Below, one piece after another: positions 44,004 to 52,759 of a stretch of DNA of 64,000 bases. The DNA comes from Gemmatimonadaceae bacterium. GTDB lineage: Bacteria > Gemmatimonadota > Gemmatimonadetes > Gemmatimonadales > Gemmatimonadaceae. Each line of letters begins with the position of its first letter. Position 1 is the first letter of the stretch. The stretch lies in the NCBI GenBank assembly GCA_013361935.1, contig JABFXC010000022.1, forward strand, positions 43,445-107,444, given 5' to 3'. Under the pieces are notes generated by a model that worked only from the letters and a program-made list of their open reading frames with translations, searched no databases and was not told the DNA's origin. A program made the position numbers and the translations under genes.

Positions 44004-44489
44004 ATGCCCCCGGCCACTCCGCATTGCACCTTCTGCGACCTCATCGGGGGCGCGGGTGAAGTCAGTGTCTGCTATGAGGATTCGGTCGCGCTGGCGTTCA
44101 TGGACATCCAGCCGGTGAACGCGGGCCACGTGCTCGTCGTCCCGCGCCGTCACTTCGAGTCGCTCGAGGACCTGCCCCCGGAGCTCGCGCTGCATCTCTT
44201 CCAGGTCGCGCTCCAGCTCGCGCCCGCGGTGCGCCAGGTGACGAAGGCGAAGGGGATGAACATGGTGGTGAACAGCGGCAAGGCGGCGGGGCAGGACGTC
44301 TTCCACTATCACGTCCACCTCATTCCGCGGCGCATCGGCGACGGCTTCGACATCCCGCTGCCATTCCCGGAATCGGACATGCCGAACCGCCTGCAGCTCG
44401 ACGCGTGCGCCGCGCGCATCATCGCCGCGCTGCACGATTCCGCCGAGTCGTCGGCGCATCGTCCGGGCGTCGACGTCGCCGCCGACTAG
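44004..44489 (+). CDS. HIT-family nucleotide hydrolase/transferase
   Basis: A 161-residue protein. The histidine triad is HYHVHLIPR (HxHxHxx). Upstream marks: CTFCDLI (a zinc-knuckle CxxC typical of HIT proteins), AFMDIQPVNAGHVLVVPRRH. It hydrolyses phosphoramidate or dinucleoside compounds such as AMP-lysine and AppppA. ATG 44004 is the start just ahead of the CTFC motif; further upstream starts would add a non-conserved leader. Confidence 0.9.
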   Translation: MPPATPHCTFCDLIGGAGEVSVCYEDSVALAFMDIQPVNAGHVLVVPRRHFESLEDLPPELALHLFQVALQLAPAVRQVTKAKGMNMVVNSGKAAGQDVFHYHVHLIPRRIGDGFDIPLPFPESDMPNRLQLDACAARIIAALHDSAESSAHRPGVDVAAD

Positions 44490-44827
44490 AGCCGCTGGAA
44501 TCCGCCGCGCCGCCGCGCCGCGTTACCCGGCGGCGCGGCCAGGCGTCGCAATCACAGAACCCCAAGCTGTGCCGGCACGACACGGCCGAGGCGATCCCGG
44601 CTCTGGCGCAACTGGCACGCTGGCTGCACTCTAGTGGCGCGACGGCACCGATGCCGTCCACACGATCGGAGGCGGATGATCGGCGACACCGGCGATCCTC
44701 GACACCGACAGGATGAAGGCGGGCGACGCACGGCGTCGCTCGCGCCGCTCGCGGTCCTCCAGCACGTCACACGCCCCGCCCGGGAGAGCATCCCGGGGCG
44801 GGGCGTCGTCTTTCACCCAGAGGTGAG
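44490..44827 (+). other. Intergenic region with possible sigma-54 promoter and hairpin
   Basis: No convincing gene in 338 bases. TGGCACGCTGGCTGCA at 44613-44628 has the GG-N10-GC spacing of a sigma-54 promoter. An imperfect 15-bp GC hairpin (44771-44785 with 44791-44806) is followed by CGTCTTTC and lies 21 bases before the HNH start. It could be an attenuator, or a terminator for an upstream transcript. Confidence 0.35.
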
Positions 44828-45274
44828 ATGCCGAGACGTCGTTCGAGCCGACACCAGATGATGCGCGACCACGCGACGCTCCCGCGCGCGGGCGCCATCG
44901 AGCGCCGCCGCCGCCGGGATTCCGCGGCGGCCACCAAGCGCGCGTACAAGCACGCCGCGATGCGCGACTGCGGTCATCGCTGCGTGTACTGCGCGACCTC
45001 GCTCGGCTACGAGAGCGCGACGCTCGACCACGTGCATCCACTCGCCCACGGCGGCGCGAACGCGATCGGCAACGTCGTCGCAGCCTGTTCCCGCTGCAAC
45101 CTCATGAAAGGCGACATGCTCCCGCACGAGTTCTTCGTCCGCCATCCATGGGCGGGCGCGAACTTCATCCGCTACGCCCGCGCGGTCCATCGCGCGCTCA
45201 AACGCTCGGCACGCCGCGCGGTGAGCCTCGCGATGGCGGACACGGGACGCTGGGCACAGCCGATCGCAGCGTGA
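44828..45274 (+). CDS. HNH endonuclease
   Basis: A 148-residue protein. HNH core: CVYCATSL, LDHVHPLAHGGANAIGNVV, CSRCNLMKGD, giving the two CxxC zinc ligands and the catalytic His-Asn-His. The N-terminus is very basic (PRRRSSRH, ERRRRRD). Stand-alone HNH proteins of this size often nick or cut DNA in repair or defence; nothing beside it indicates a homing element, intron or phage. ATG 44828 follows AGAGGTGAG. Confidence 0.85.
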   Translation: MPRRRSSRHQMMRDHATLPRAGAIERRRRRDSAAATKRAYKHAAMRDCGHRCVYCATSLGYESATLDHVHPLAHGGANAIGNVVAACSRCNLMKGDMLPHEFFVRHPWAGANFIRYARAVHRALKRSARRAVSLAMADTGRWAQPIAA

Positions 45275-45280
45275 ACTGCG

Positions 45281-45342
45281 GGGGTCAGGGGCCAGGCGTG
45301 AGGAACCGCGGTTGACGCCGTTCCTTCCGCCTGGCCCCTGGC
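45281..45342. repeat. Palindromic intergenic repeat, copy 3
   Basis: The left arm GGGGTCAGGGGCCAGGCGTG continues AGGAAC (45281-45306). The right arm is GTTCCTTCCGCCTGGCCCC (from 45320). It sits exactly between convergent stops at 45274 and 45345. Confidence 0.87.
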
Positions 45343-45344
45343 GG

Positions 45345-46241
45345 CTATCTCGCCATCGCGAACCGCAACTGCTCCGGACGCGAGGCTAGCGCCGGCCCGC
45401 CGCTCTCGCCTTCGCGCCGGGCGAACTCCCACGCGAGCATCGCGCGCTTGCGCGCGATGCCGCCGCCGTAGTTGCCGAACGCGCCGGTCTTCCGGATGAC
45501 GCGATGGCAGGGGATCAGGTAGCTCACCGGGTTCTGGCCGACGGCGTTGCCCACCGCGCGGACGGCTCGCGGCGCGCCGGCCGCCGCGGCGACCTGCTCG
45601 TACGTCGCGAGCTCGCCGAGCGGGATGCGGAGCAGCGCCTCCCACACCTTCAGCTGCAGGTTCGTCCCCTTCACCAGCACCGCGAGGGGGGCCGGCCCCG
45701 CGTCGACCGCGCCGAAGATCCGCGCCGCGAGCGGTCGCGTCGCGCGCGCGTTCTCGGCGAAGCGCGCGCCTTCCCAGCTCTCCGCGAGCCGCACCCGTGC
45801 ACCATCGACTCCGTCGCCGTCGGTGGCGAAGTACAGGCCGCAGATGCCGCGCGAGGTCACGCCGATCACGCACTCCCCGAACGGTGTGTCATGCGTCCCC
45901 CATTCGATGGTCAGCCCATCGCCGGCGCGCTTGAACTCGCCCGGAGTCACCGCGTCGATCGTGACGAACAGGTCGTGCAGCCGGCCGGCGCTCGAGAGTC
46001 CCGCCTCGTAGGTCGCGTCGAGCAGGGAGCGTGATTCGGCGAGCAGGGCGCGCGCGTGGGCGACGGTCTGAAACTGCAGGAAGCGCTTCGGGCTGATCCC
46101 CGCCCAGCGCGTGAACAGGCGCTGGAAGTGCGACTCGCTCAGCCCGACGTACGCGGCCACCTCGGCGAGCGACGGCTGCTCGCGCGACCGCTCGTCGAGG
46201 TACTGGATGGCGAGCTCGATTCGATCGTAGTCGGTACGCAT
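45345..46241 (-). CDS. Ada-like AraC-HTH and O6-methylguanine-DNA methyltransferase
   Basis: A 298-residue bifunctional protein. The N-terminal AraC helix-turn-helix pair is at about 8-105 (VAAYVGLSESHFQRLFTRW, DATYEAGLSSAGRLHDLF). The C-terminal methyltransferase carries the acceptor cysteine in LIPCHRVIRKTG and the DNA-contact AVGNAVGQNP. The N-terminal zinc-cysteine methylphosphotriester domain of E. coli Ada is absent, so activation must differ. It repairs O6-alkylguanine in DNA and may regulate its own gene. The ATG at 46241 starts the HTH directly. Confidence 0.92.
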   Translation of the reverse strand: MRTDYDRIELAIQYLDERSREQPSLAEVAAYVGLSESHFQRLFTRWAGISPKRFLQFQTVAHARALLAESRSLLDATYEAGLSSAGRLHDLFVTIDAVTPGEFKRAGDGLTIEWGTHDTPFGECVIGVTSRGICGLYFATDGDGVDGARVRLAESWEGARFAENARATRPLAARIFGAVDAGPAPLAVLVKGTNLQLKVWEALLRIPLGELATYEQVAAAAGAPRAVRAVGNAVGQNPVSYLIPCHRVIRKTGAFGNYGGGIARKRAMLAWEFARREGESGGPALASRPEQLRFAMAR

Positions 46242-46289
46242 GGCACGGGAGGCTTCAGGGTCCGCGGCGTGGCGCCTCTGTGGAGCGAC

Positions 46290-46322
46290 GAGGCCGGGAC
46301 GCGATCCTCGCGTCCCGGCCTC
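46290..46322 (-). terminator. Perfect GC hairpin
   Basis: A 15-bp perfect stem (46290-46304 with 46308-46322) and 3-base loop lie about 70 bases after the stop of the 46391 gene and before the Ada-like gene. No T-run. Confidence 0.6.
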
Positions 46323-46390
46323 ATCATACCATCCACTGCGCGCGCTGCCCACCCGATTCGTGCGGCGGCGGCGCGATCGCGCGGTGCGCG

Positions 46391-47014
46391 CTAGCGGAGC
46401 CCACCGCCACTGGTGTCGGGCTCCTGCTCGGCGTCGGCATCCTCGCTCTCCTCCTGCTGCTTGGTGAGCTTCTGGATCTCGAGGTTGCGCGCGTTCATGC
46501 GATCCATCTCCGCCTTGTGCGCCTTGAGGAAGGCGACGTTGGCGCTCACCGTCGCCGGGATCTTGCTCTTGTCGGCGCCCGGCATCTCCATCACCGCGCT
46601 GGCCATCATCGCCTGGAACATCGCCAGGCTGGCGAGCATGTACTCGCGCGTCGTGATCCCCGACCTGGTGATCGCCCGCTTCAGCTCGGGCACCTCGTCG
46701 AGCTTCTTCGCCATCGCGTCGATGGTCTGCGGCTCGTCTTCCTCGTTGCTCTCGTCCTTCTGCTTCGCGTACTTCTTCACGAGGCTCGGGTCGGCCTTGA
46801 GCATCGCGTACATGTTGTCCTGTACCCTGGCGAGCTTCGCGAGCACCGCGGGAGTCAGCCGATAGCGCTCCATGGCGCGCGCATCGGCCTGCGCGGTGGC
46901 GTCGGTGCGCTTGGAGGCCGTCTTCTTCTGGGCGAGCGCGGGCGTCGAGAGAGCCGCGGCGGCGGCCGTGAGCGCGGTCGCGACAGTGAGGGTGCGGGTG
47001 AGGCGGGCGAGCAT
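46391..47014 (-). CDS. Exported protein of unknown function
   Basis: A 207-residue protein. Signal peptide ends TPALA|Q. The mature part is hydrophilic and helical: RYRLTPAVLAKLARVQDNMY, TTREYMLASLAMFQAMM, AHKAEMDRMNARNLEIQKL, and an acidic tail (EESEDADAEQEPD). It is seen elsewhere in this kind of genome as a hypothetical, but I do not know a function. ATG 47014 opens the signal peptide; the longer frame to 47068 adds an Arg-rich leader. Confidence 0.8.
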   Translation of the reverse strand: MLARLTRTLTVATALTAAAAALSTPALAQKKTASKRTDATAQADARAMERYRLTPAVLAKLARVQDNMYAMLKADPSLVKKYAKQKDESNEEDEPQTIDAMAKKLDEVPELKRAITRSGITTREYMLASLAMFQAMMASAVMEMPGADKSKIPATVSANVAFLKAHKAEMDRMNARNLEIQKLTKQQEESEDADAEQEPDTSGGGLR

Positions 47015-47113
47015 CTGTCTCGGGGCGAGGGGTATGCGACGGCGCACCACGCGCCGCCAGTCGAACACGACCGAGCGCGCGTACGGTCACGCCCCGCGCC
47101 ACGGGTAATGGCG

Positions 47114-49006
47114 CTAGTAGTCCACCGGCCGCAAGTAGCTCTCGCCGATCGCGCTGTGGCTGAGCATCGCCACCGTCGGGAGCTTCCGCTTCCAGTGCGT
47201 GCCGTCGACCCGCTTGCGGACGATCTCGACCTCGGCCGCCGGAAAGCCGCGCGCGACGATCTCCGCGGGGGTGTAGCCGGACAGCAGATGGTTGAGGATG
47301 CGGTCGGCCTTCTCGTAGCTGATCCCGAAATCGCCCTCGTCGGTCTGGCCGGCGACGAGATCCGCCGACGGCGCCTTGTCGACGATCGGCGCCGGAACGC
47401 CGAGGTGGCGGGCCAGCGTCCAGACCTGGGTCTTGAACAGATCGCCGAGCGGGTTCACCGGTGGCGAGTCGTCGGCGTGCCAGGTGAAGTAGCCGAAGAG
47501 CCGCTCGGTCTTGTTCCCCGTGCCTAACGGGATGGCCGCGTCGCGCGCGGAGAGGTCGAAGATGGTGATCATCCGGATGCGCGCCATGACGTTGCCGCGC
47601 CGCGTGGCGTCGGAGTCGGGCGTCGTCGTCAGGTAGCCGTCGACCGCGGGGCTGATGTCGACGGTCCGCCCCTCGATGCCCAACGCGTCGATGACGAGCT
47701 GCCCGTGCTCGAGGCTCTCGCGGCTCGACGTGCGGTAGGGCATGCGGACGCCGATGACGTTCTCCGGCCCGAGGGCACGCGCCGCGAGGAAGGCGGTGAC
47801 CGCCGAGTCGACGCCGCCGGACACGCCGACGATCGCCTTCCGGAAATGGCGGGCTGCAGTCTCCTGCCGGATGAAGTGGAGCAGCCACTCGGTGGCGAGC
47901 CCCGGGTCGATCTCGAGTGGAGGGGGGCCGCCGGCGTCGCAGGCATGGACGACGGGGATCGGCGCGCCCGCGCGCGTGGGATCGATGTCCGGGGAGATGG
48001 CGCGGTTGTGCGCGGCGGGGGTCGCGGAGCGATCGTTGTGTTTGGGGGGGGCCCCCCGCGTCGGCGCCTCGCTCGGCGCCGACACCGCTCCCTCGTACGA
48101 CAGCGCCGCCCGCTCCCGCGCCATCACGTGCCCGAGGTTCACTACCAGATGCGGCATCATCGTCTGCAGGTCGGCGATCAACGGGAGATCCGCCCGCGCG
48201 CGCGTCAGGTCCGCCAGGTCGATCGTCGCCGTCGCCAGCGCCTCCCCCCAGAGCGGCGCGCGCAGCCGCACGTCACCCTTGGGCCCGACGAGTGCCGAGC
48301 CCCCGGCGAACAGCTTGCCTCCCTCGCTCCCCGCCAGGTGCGCCAGCGAGACGAACACCCCATGCTCGTCGGCGAGCTCGCGCACGAGCCGCTCCCATCG
48401 CGCGAGGCTCGCCGGCCCAGGCACCCCGTCGACCCGGTACGCCCCGCGCGCCGGCGCCGCCGCGTGCACCAGCACGATCTCCGCGCCGTCCAGCGCCGCG
48501 AGCGTCCCGCTCAGCGAATGCCACGCGTCCTCGCAGACGAGCATCGCCACGCGCCCCACCGGCGTGTCGAACGCCCGCACCGACTGCCCGCGCTCGACGA
48601 AGCGCTCCTCGTCGAACAGGCCGTACGTCGGCAGGAAGACCTTCCGGTGGATGTGCCGGATGACCGGCTCCCCCTCGCCGAGCGAGAGGTACATCGCGCT
48701 GTTGTAGAGCTTGTGCTCCCACAGCTCGTAGAAGCCGATCGCGACGTCGAATGCGCGGCCACGCGCGTGCCGCCGGTGCAGCTCGGCAAGATCGCGGGCC
48801 AGAGTCCCCGCCGTCATCGCGTGCTCCCGGACACCCCCTTCGAGGAAGTATCCGGTGAGCGCCGTCTCCGGGAGATGCAGGAGCTGCGGCGCGGGGCTCT
48901 CGTCGGCCGCGCGCGCGAACATCGCGCCGAGCCGGTCGAGGTTGTGACGGTACTCGCCCTTGCGCGGCGTGACCTGACCGATGGCGAGATGGACGGGGCG
49001 GGACAT
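47114..49006 (-). CDS. nadE: Glutamine-dependent NAD(+) synthetase
   Basis: A 630-residue enzyme for the last step of NAD synthesis. The N-terminal nitrilase-type glutaminase domain has its triad: Glu in LPETALTGY, Lys in HRKVFLPTY and Cys in LVCEDAWHS. The C-terminal synthetase has the P-loop GVSGGVDSAV, RMPYRTSS, GTGNKTERLFGYFT and KAPSADL. Between the domains is a 60-residue Pro/Ala-rich linker encoded over a G8C6 run (48044-48057). ATG 49006 opens VHLAIGQV. One TTA codon occurs at the 47522 octamer. Confidence 0.95.
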   Translation of the reverse strand: MSRPVHLAIGQVTPRKGEYRHNLDRLGAMFARAADESPAPQLLHLPETALTGYFLEGGVREHAMTAGTLARDLAELHRRHARGRAFDVAIGFYELWEHKLYNSAMYLSLGEGEPVIRHIHRKVFLPTYGLFDEERFVERGQSVRAFDTPVGRVAMLVCEDAWHSLSGTLAALDGAEIVLVHAAAPARGAYRVDGVPGPASLARWERLVRELADEHGVFVSLAHLAGSEGGKLFAGGSALVGPKGDVRLRAPLWGEALATATIDLADLTRARADLPLIADLQTMMPHLVVNLGHVMARERAALSYEGAVSAPSEAPTRGAPPKHNDRSATPAAHNRAISPDIDPTRAGAPIPVVHACDAGGPPPLEIDPGLATEWLLHFIRQETAARHFRKAIVGVSGGVDSAVTAFLAARALGPENVIGVRMPYRTSSRESLEHGQLVIDALGIEGRTVDISPAVDGYLTTTPDSDATRRGNVMARIRMITIFDLSARDAAIPLGTGNKTERLFGYFTWHADDSPPVNPLGDLFKTQVWTLARHLGVPAPIVDKAPSADLVAGQTDEGDFGISYEKADRILNHLLSGYTPAEIVARGFPAAEVEIVRKRVDGTHWKRKLPTVAMLSHSAIGESYLRPVDY

Positions 49007-49060
49007 GGGCGCGAGTCTGTCGGAGCCTGGCTGAACCTCTCTGGAATGTAGGACACTGCC

Positions 49061-49909
49061 TCACGGCGCGGATAGCCTTCGCTCGCCTGACCCGGCGTCC
49101 GCTGTCCCGCCCGCGAGCAGCCACCCGAGGGCCTCCTCGACCACCGGGCGGGCGAGCGTCAGCCGGCGCAGGGAGTGGCCCGCGAGCGCGATCCCGAACC
49201 GGCGCGCGTGCGCACCCCCACTCGCGAGCAGCGCGGAGTCCGCCGCCCCCAGACGGTCGTGCTCTCCGCGCACGATCGCGACCGCGACTCCGCGGCTGCT
49301 CAGAGCGCGCATCACGTCGGCGAGCGCGAAGCTCTCCGGCCCCCGCGGCTCGCGCTGCAGGAGATCCGAGGCGGAGATCTGGAGATGGCTTCGCGATCCC
49401 GGCGCGAGCGCGAGGATCCCCGCCAGATGCGGAAGCGCCGCGTGCGCACCCCCCCAGAGCGCGAGCTCCGCGCCGAGCGAATGGCCGCCGATCACCACTG
49501 GCACGTCGCCGAGCGAAAGCTCCCGCCGCGACCTCGCCACGAGGTCCGCGATGGCGCGGGCGCAGGCGCTGTCGCGCTCCGATCCGCGCGCGGGGAGGGA
49601 AGCGAACAGCGCCCTGACGTCGACGCCGGCGACCGCGTAGCCGTCCCCGGCGAGGTCCGCGGCGAGCGCGCGATGCGGCCGCCAGAAGCCGATGTCATTG
49701 CCGAAGAACACGACGAGCGCGCGCGGCGGCCCGGCGGGCACGTACGCGAGGACGCCCAGCCGCGCGAGATGCGGGTCGCGAACGGTGTGGTTCGGAGAGG
49801 GCGCGCTTCCGTCGCAGGTCAGCCACGCTGTCGCGCTGGCGAGCAGCAGGATCACCGCGAGGACGATCGCGATCCCGCGCTGACGCCGGGTGCGTGGTGG
49901 GGAGATCAC
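49061..49909 (-). CDS. VirJ-like alpha/beta hydrolase, membrane-anchored
   Basis: A 282-residue protein. An N-terminal anchor or uncleaved signal (IAIVLAVILLLASATAWL) precedes an alpha/beta hydrolase fold: VVFFGNDIGFWRPH, VAGVDVRALF, nucleophile elbow GGHSLGAE, and IVRGEHDRLGA for the Asp-His end. The first block resembles bacterial virulence protein VirJ/AcvB hydrolases of the periplasm. The substrate is unknown. GTG 49909 places the anchor properly; the longer frame adds an Arg-rich stretch. It is divergent from the DinB gene and 54 bases after nadE's start. Confidence 0.75.
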   Translation of the reverse strand: MISPPRTRRQRGIAIVLAVILLLASATAWLTCDGSAPSPNHTVRDPHLARLGVLAYVPAGPPRALVVFFGNDIGFWRPHRALAADLAGDGYAVAGVDVRALFASLPARGSERDSACARAIADLVARSRRELSLGDVPVVIGGHSLGAELALWGGAHAALPHLAGILALAPGSRSHLQISASDLLQREPRGPESFALADVMRALSSRGVAVAIVRGEHDRLGAADSALLASGGAHARRFGIALAGHSLRRLTLARPVVEEALGWLLAGGTADAGSGERRLSAP

Positions 49910-50001
49910 GGAATCTTCAAGTGCTTGCCTATCGGGGTCCGCGAAGGATACTTCCCTCGGCCTAGACCCTCGATGACACCACCCCATCCGCAGAGCGCTT
50001 C

Positions 50002-50505
50002 ATGCCGATCGCCGCCGCCCTGATCCCCGAGTTCGACCAGGAGATGAAGACCACACGTTCGCTTCTCGAGCGCGTTCCCGAAGGGAAGGCGAGCTGGAAG
50101 CCGCACGTGAAATCGATGTCGCTCGGTGAGCTCGCCGCGCACATCGCCAATCTCGTCGGCTGGGGGACGGCCATCATGGACCGCTCCGAGTTCGACTTCT
50201 TCCCGCCGGGCGGCACGCCGCTGACGCCGCCGCCGTACAAGAGCGCGGCGGAGCTCATGCAGCGCATGGACGCCAACGTGGCCGCCACGCGCGCGGCGAT
50301 CGCCGCCGCGTCCGACGACCATCTCGGCCAGCGCTGGGCGCTGAAGAACGCCGGACGGGTGATCATCGACGTCCCGCGCGTCGTCGCCCTTCGCGGCTTC
50401 ATGATGAACCACGTCATCCATCATCGCGGGCAGCTCAGCGTCTATCTCCGGCTCAACGACGTCCCGCTCCCCAACATCTACGGCCCGACGGCCGACATGA
50501 CCTGA
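50002..50505 (+). CDS. DinB-family four-helix protein
   Basis: A 167-residue protein. The DinB/YfiT fold places three metal-binding histidines: ELAAHIANLVGWG and MMNHVIHHRGQLSVYLRLN. The family includes metal-dependent thiol transferases and stress-induced proteins. Typical length. Start ATG 50002 opens the first helix (IPEFDQEMKTTRSLLERVPEG). Confidence 0.9.
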   Translation: MPIAAALIPEFDQEMKTTRSLLERVPEGKASWKPHVKSMSLGELAAHIANLVGWGTAIMDRSEFDFFPPGGTPLTPPPYKSAAELMQRMDANVAATRAAIAAASDDHLGQRWALKNAGRVIIDVPRVVALRGFMMNHVIHHRGQLSVYLRLNDVPLPNIYGPTADMT

Positions 50506-50664
50506 GGCGCCGGGGTGTGAGGGCAGTCACGCGCCGCGGATCGCTGACCTCCGCGGCGCGTCGCTCGTCGGAAGAAGGCTATCTTCCATCATGGTCGCGG
50601 GTATGAGCGATCGGGCCGATCCCATGGGCCCGAGCCCCGACCCGACCCCCGACCCCTGCCGGCA

Positions 50665-52674
50665 GTGCTACGCTCCGCCACCATCGCGCTCCTTCTCGCC
50701 GCGCCCGCCGCGCTCCTCGCGCAGGCGCAGCCGTCCACCGGCGAGCCCTGGCAGCTCGTCCAGCCTCCGCAGTCCTCGCTCGTCTACGCGCGCGACGGCT
50801 CGCTCATCGGCGAGATCGGCCGCGAGTGGCGGACGAGCGTCTCGATCCGCACGCTGCCGAAGTACGTCGGGCAGGCGTTCGTCGCGATCGAGGACAAGCG
50901 CTTCTATCAGCACAACGGCGTCGACGTCATCGGAGTGGCCGCCGCGCTCAAGGACGCGATGCTCGGCAACGCGCGCGGCGCGAGCACCATCACGCAGCAG
51001 CTCGTCGGGAACATGCATCCCGATCAGATCGATCGTCGCGACAAGGGGGCCGGCCGCAAGATCCGCGAGCAGGAAGCGGCGCGCGAGATGGAGCGCCACT
51101 ACACCAAGGAGCAGATCCTCGAGGCGTACCTCAACCAGATCAACTTCGCGCACGGCTGGTACGGGATCGATGCGGCGGCGCGTCACTACTTCGGCAAGCC
51201 GGCGTCGAAGCTGACCCTCGCGGAGGCGGCATCGCTCGCCGCGATGCCGCAGAGCCCCGTCGGCTTCGACCCCGCACGCTTCCCCGACCGCAACCGCACG
51301 CGTCGCAACACCGTGCTCGCCCTGATGGCGGACCAGGGCTACATCACGAAGCAGCTGGCCGACGCCGCCGCTGCGGAGCCGGTGGCCACCGTCGCCGCGG
51401 CGGGGATGTCCGCCACCGCGCCCTACTTCGTCGACGTCGTGCGGCAGCAGGCCGAGCGCGCGGGCGTGCCCGTCGGCAACGGGGGCTACCACATCTACAC
51501 GACGCTCGACCCGGCGCTGCAGCGCGCCGCGACGGTGGCTCTCGTCGAGGGGACCGCTGCCGTCGAGCTGCGCCCGGGCTACAAGCATCAGACGTACACC
51601 AATCGCCCGAAGGGCAGCCCGGACTACCTGCAGGGCGCCGTCGTCGCGCTCGACCCGGTGACTGGCGAGGTGCGCGCCCTCGTCGGCGGGCGCAACTACC
51701 AGGAATCCCCCTTCGACCGTGCCGTGCTCGCCCAGCGCCAGCCCGGCTCGTCGTTCAAGCCGATCGTCTACGCGCTCGCCATCGCCGACAGCACCCCGCC
51801 TAACGCGATCGTGCAGGACACGGCGCTGAAGATCCCGCTCCCCACCGGCCAGTTCTACGAGCCGGGCAACAGCGACAACAAGTTCCTCGGCGCGATGACG
51901 CTCCGCGAGGCGCTCACGAAATCGCGCAACCCGGTCGCCGTGCAGCTCGGGATGAAGCTCGGCATGGATTCCGTCGCCGGCCTCGCGCGCGCGATGGGAA
52001 TCCAGTCGCCCATCGCCCCGGTCCCGTCGAGCGCCATCGGCGCCTCGGTGCTCCGGCCGATCGAGCTCGTCACCGCGTACGCGGCGTTCGACAACCTCGG
52101 CTCCTCGGTCGAGCCGTCGTTCATCCACCGCGTCGAGGACCGGGCGGGGAAGACCGTGTGGAAGCCGACTCCCGCCGCGCCCTCGCTCGCCCTCGATCCG
52201 CGCGTCGCCTTCATCGTGCGCGACATGATGCGCGACGTCGTCGAGCGCGGCACCGCGACCGCGGTCCGCCGCTATCTCCCGGTAACGATCCCCGTCGCCG
52301 GCAAGACAGGGACGACGAACGACAACACCGACGTCTGGTTCGTCGGCATGACGCCGGAGATCGTCGCCGGCGTATGGCTCGGCTTCGATCGCCCGAAGAC
52401 GATCACGCCCGGCGCCGCCGGCGGCTCGCTGGCCGCGCCGATCTTCGGCGCGATGCTGCAGCGCTGGTACGCGGGGAAGACGGCGGGAAGCTGGGAGCCC
52501 CCGGCCGGCCTCGTCTCCGGCGAGCTCGATCGCGAGACGGGAATGGTCGCCGACGCGCTCACCCCACCCGAGCGCCGCTACACGGAGTACTTCCTGGAAG
52601 GCACCGAGCCGCCGGGACTCCAGTGGGATCCATGGCGGCTCTTCGAGCTGGGACCGGTGGGATTGGCGTTCTGA
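50665..52674 (+). CDS. Class A penicillin-binding protein (PBP1A-type)
   Basis: A 669-residue bifunctional cell-wall synthase. N-terminal transglycosylase (GT51): catalytic Glu in AIEDKRFYQHNGVD, then GASTITQQLVGN and AYLNQINFA. C-terminal transpeptidase: SxxK as GSSFKPIVY, SxN as KSRNPVAVQL, KTG as GKTGTTND. It has only one N-terminal hydrophobic stretch (ATIALLLAAPAALLAQAQ), which looks cleavable rather than a lasting anchor, unusual for this class. It is a GTG start at 50665 with a weak ribosome binding site. Peptidoglycan polymerisation at the outer face of the inner membrane is the expected role. Confidence 0.92.
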   Translation: MLRSATIALLLAAPAALLAQAQPSTGEPWQLVQPPQSSLVYARDGSLIGEIGREWRTSVSIRTLPKYVGQAFVAIEDKRFYQHNGVDVIGVAAALKDAMLGNARGASTITQQLVGNMHPDQIDRRDKGAGRKIREQEAAREMERHYTKEQILEAYLNQINFAHGWYGIDAAARHYFGKPASKLTLAEAASLAAMPQSPVGFDPARFPDRNRTRRNTVLALMADQGYITKQLADAAAAEPVATVAAAGMSATAPYFVDVVRQQAERAGVPVGNGGYHIYTTLDPALQRAATVALVEGTAAVELRPGYKHQTYTNRPKGSPDYLQGAVVALDPVTGEVRALVGGRNYQESPFDRAVLAQRQPGSSFKPIVYALAIADSTPPNAIVQDTALKIPLPTGQFYEPGNSDNKFLGAMTLREALTKSRNPVAVQLGMKLGMDSVAGLARAMGIQSPIAPVPSSAIGASVLRPIELVTAYAAFDNLGSSVEPSFIHRVEDRAGKTVWKPTPAAPSLALDPRVAFIVRDMMRDVVERGTATAVRRYLPVTIPVAGKTGTTNDNTDVWFVGMTPEIVAGVWLGFDRPKTITPGAAGGSLAAPIFGAMLQRWYAGKTAGSWEPPAGLVSGELDRETGMVADALTPPERRYTEYFLEGTEPPGLQWDPWRLFELGPVGLAF

Positions 52675-52680
52675 ACCGCA

Positions 52681-52745
52681 GGGGTCAGGGGCCGGGCGTC
52701 AGGAACCGCGTTTACCGCAGTTCCTTCCACCTGGCCCCTGGCCCC
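52681..52745. repeat. Palindromic intergenic repeat, copy 4
   Basis: The left arm GGGGTCAGGGGCCGGGCG continues to AGGAAC (52706). The right arm GTTCCTTCCACCTGGCCCC starts at 52720. It lies between convergent stops of the PBP gene (52674) and lon (52760). Confidence 0.87.
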
Positions 52746-52759
52746 CTGCAGTCCGCGGC

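Noticed and set aside
40265..44044. Long open frame of 1259 codons on the minus strand
   Set aside because: It is antisense to the Ig-like lipoprotein, Arg/His-rich with no domain or signal; a product of high G+C with few stops.
44490..44827. Short open frames before the HNH gene
   Set aside because: No ribosome binding site, no family and Arg-rich composition; a hairpin lies over one of them.
44828..45274. HNH endonuclease as part of a mobile intron or prophage
   Set aside because: No intron features, integrase, flanking repeat or phage gene nearby.
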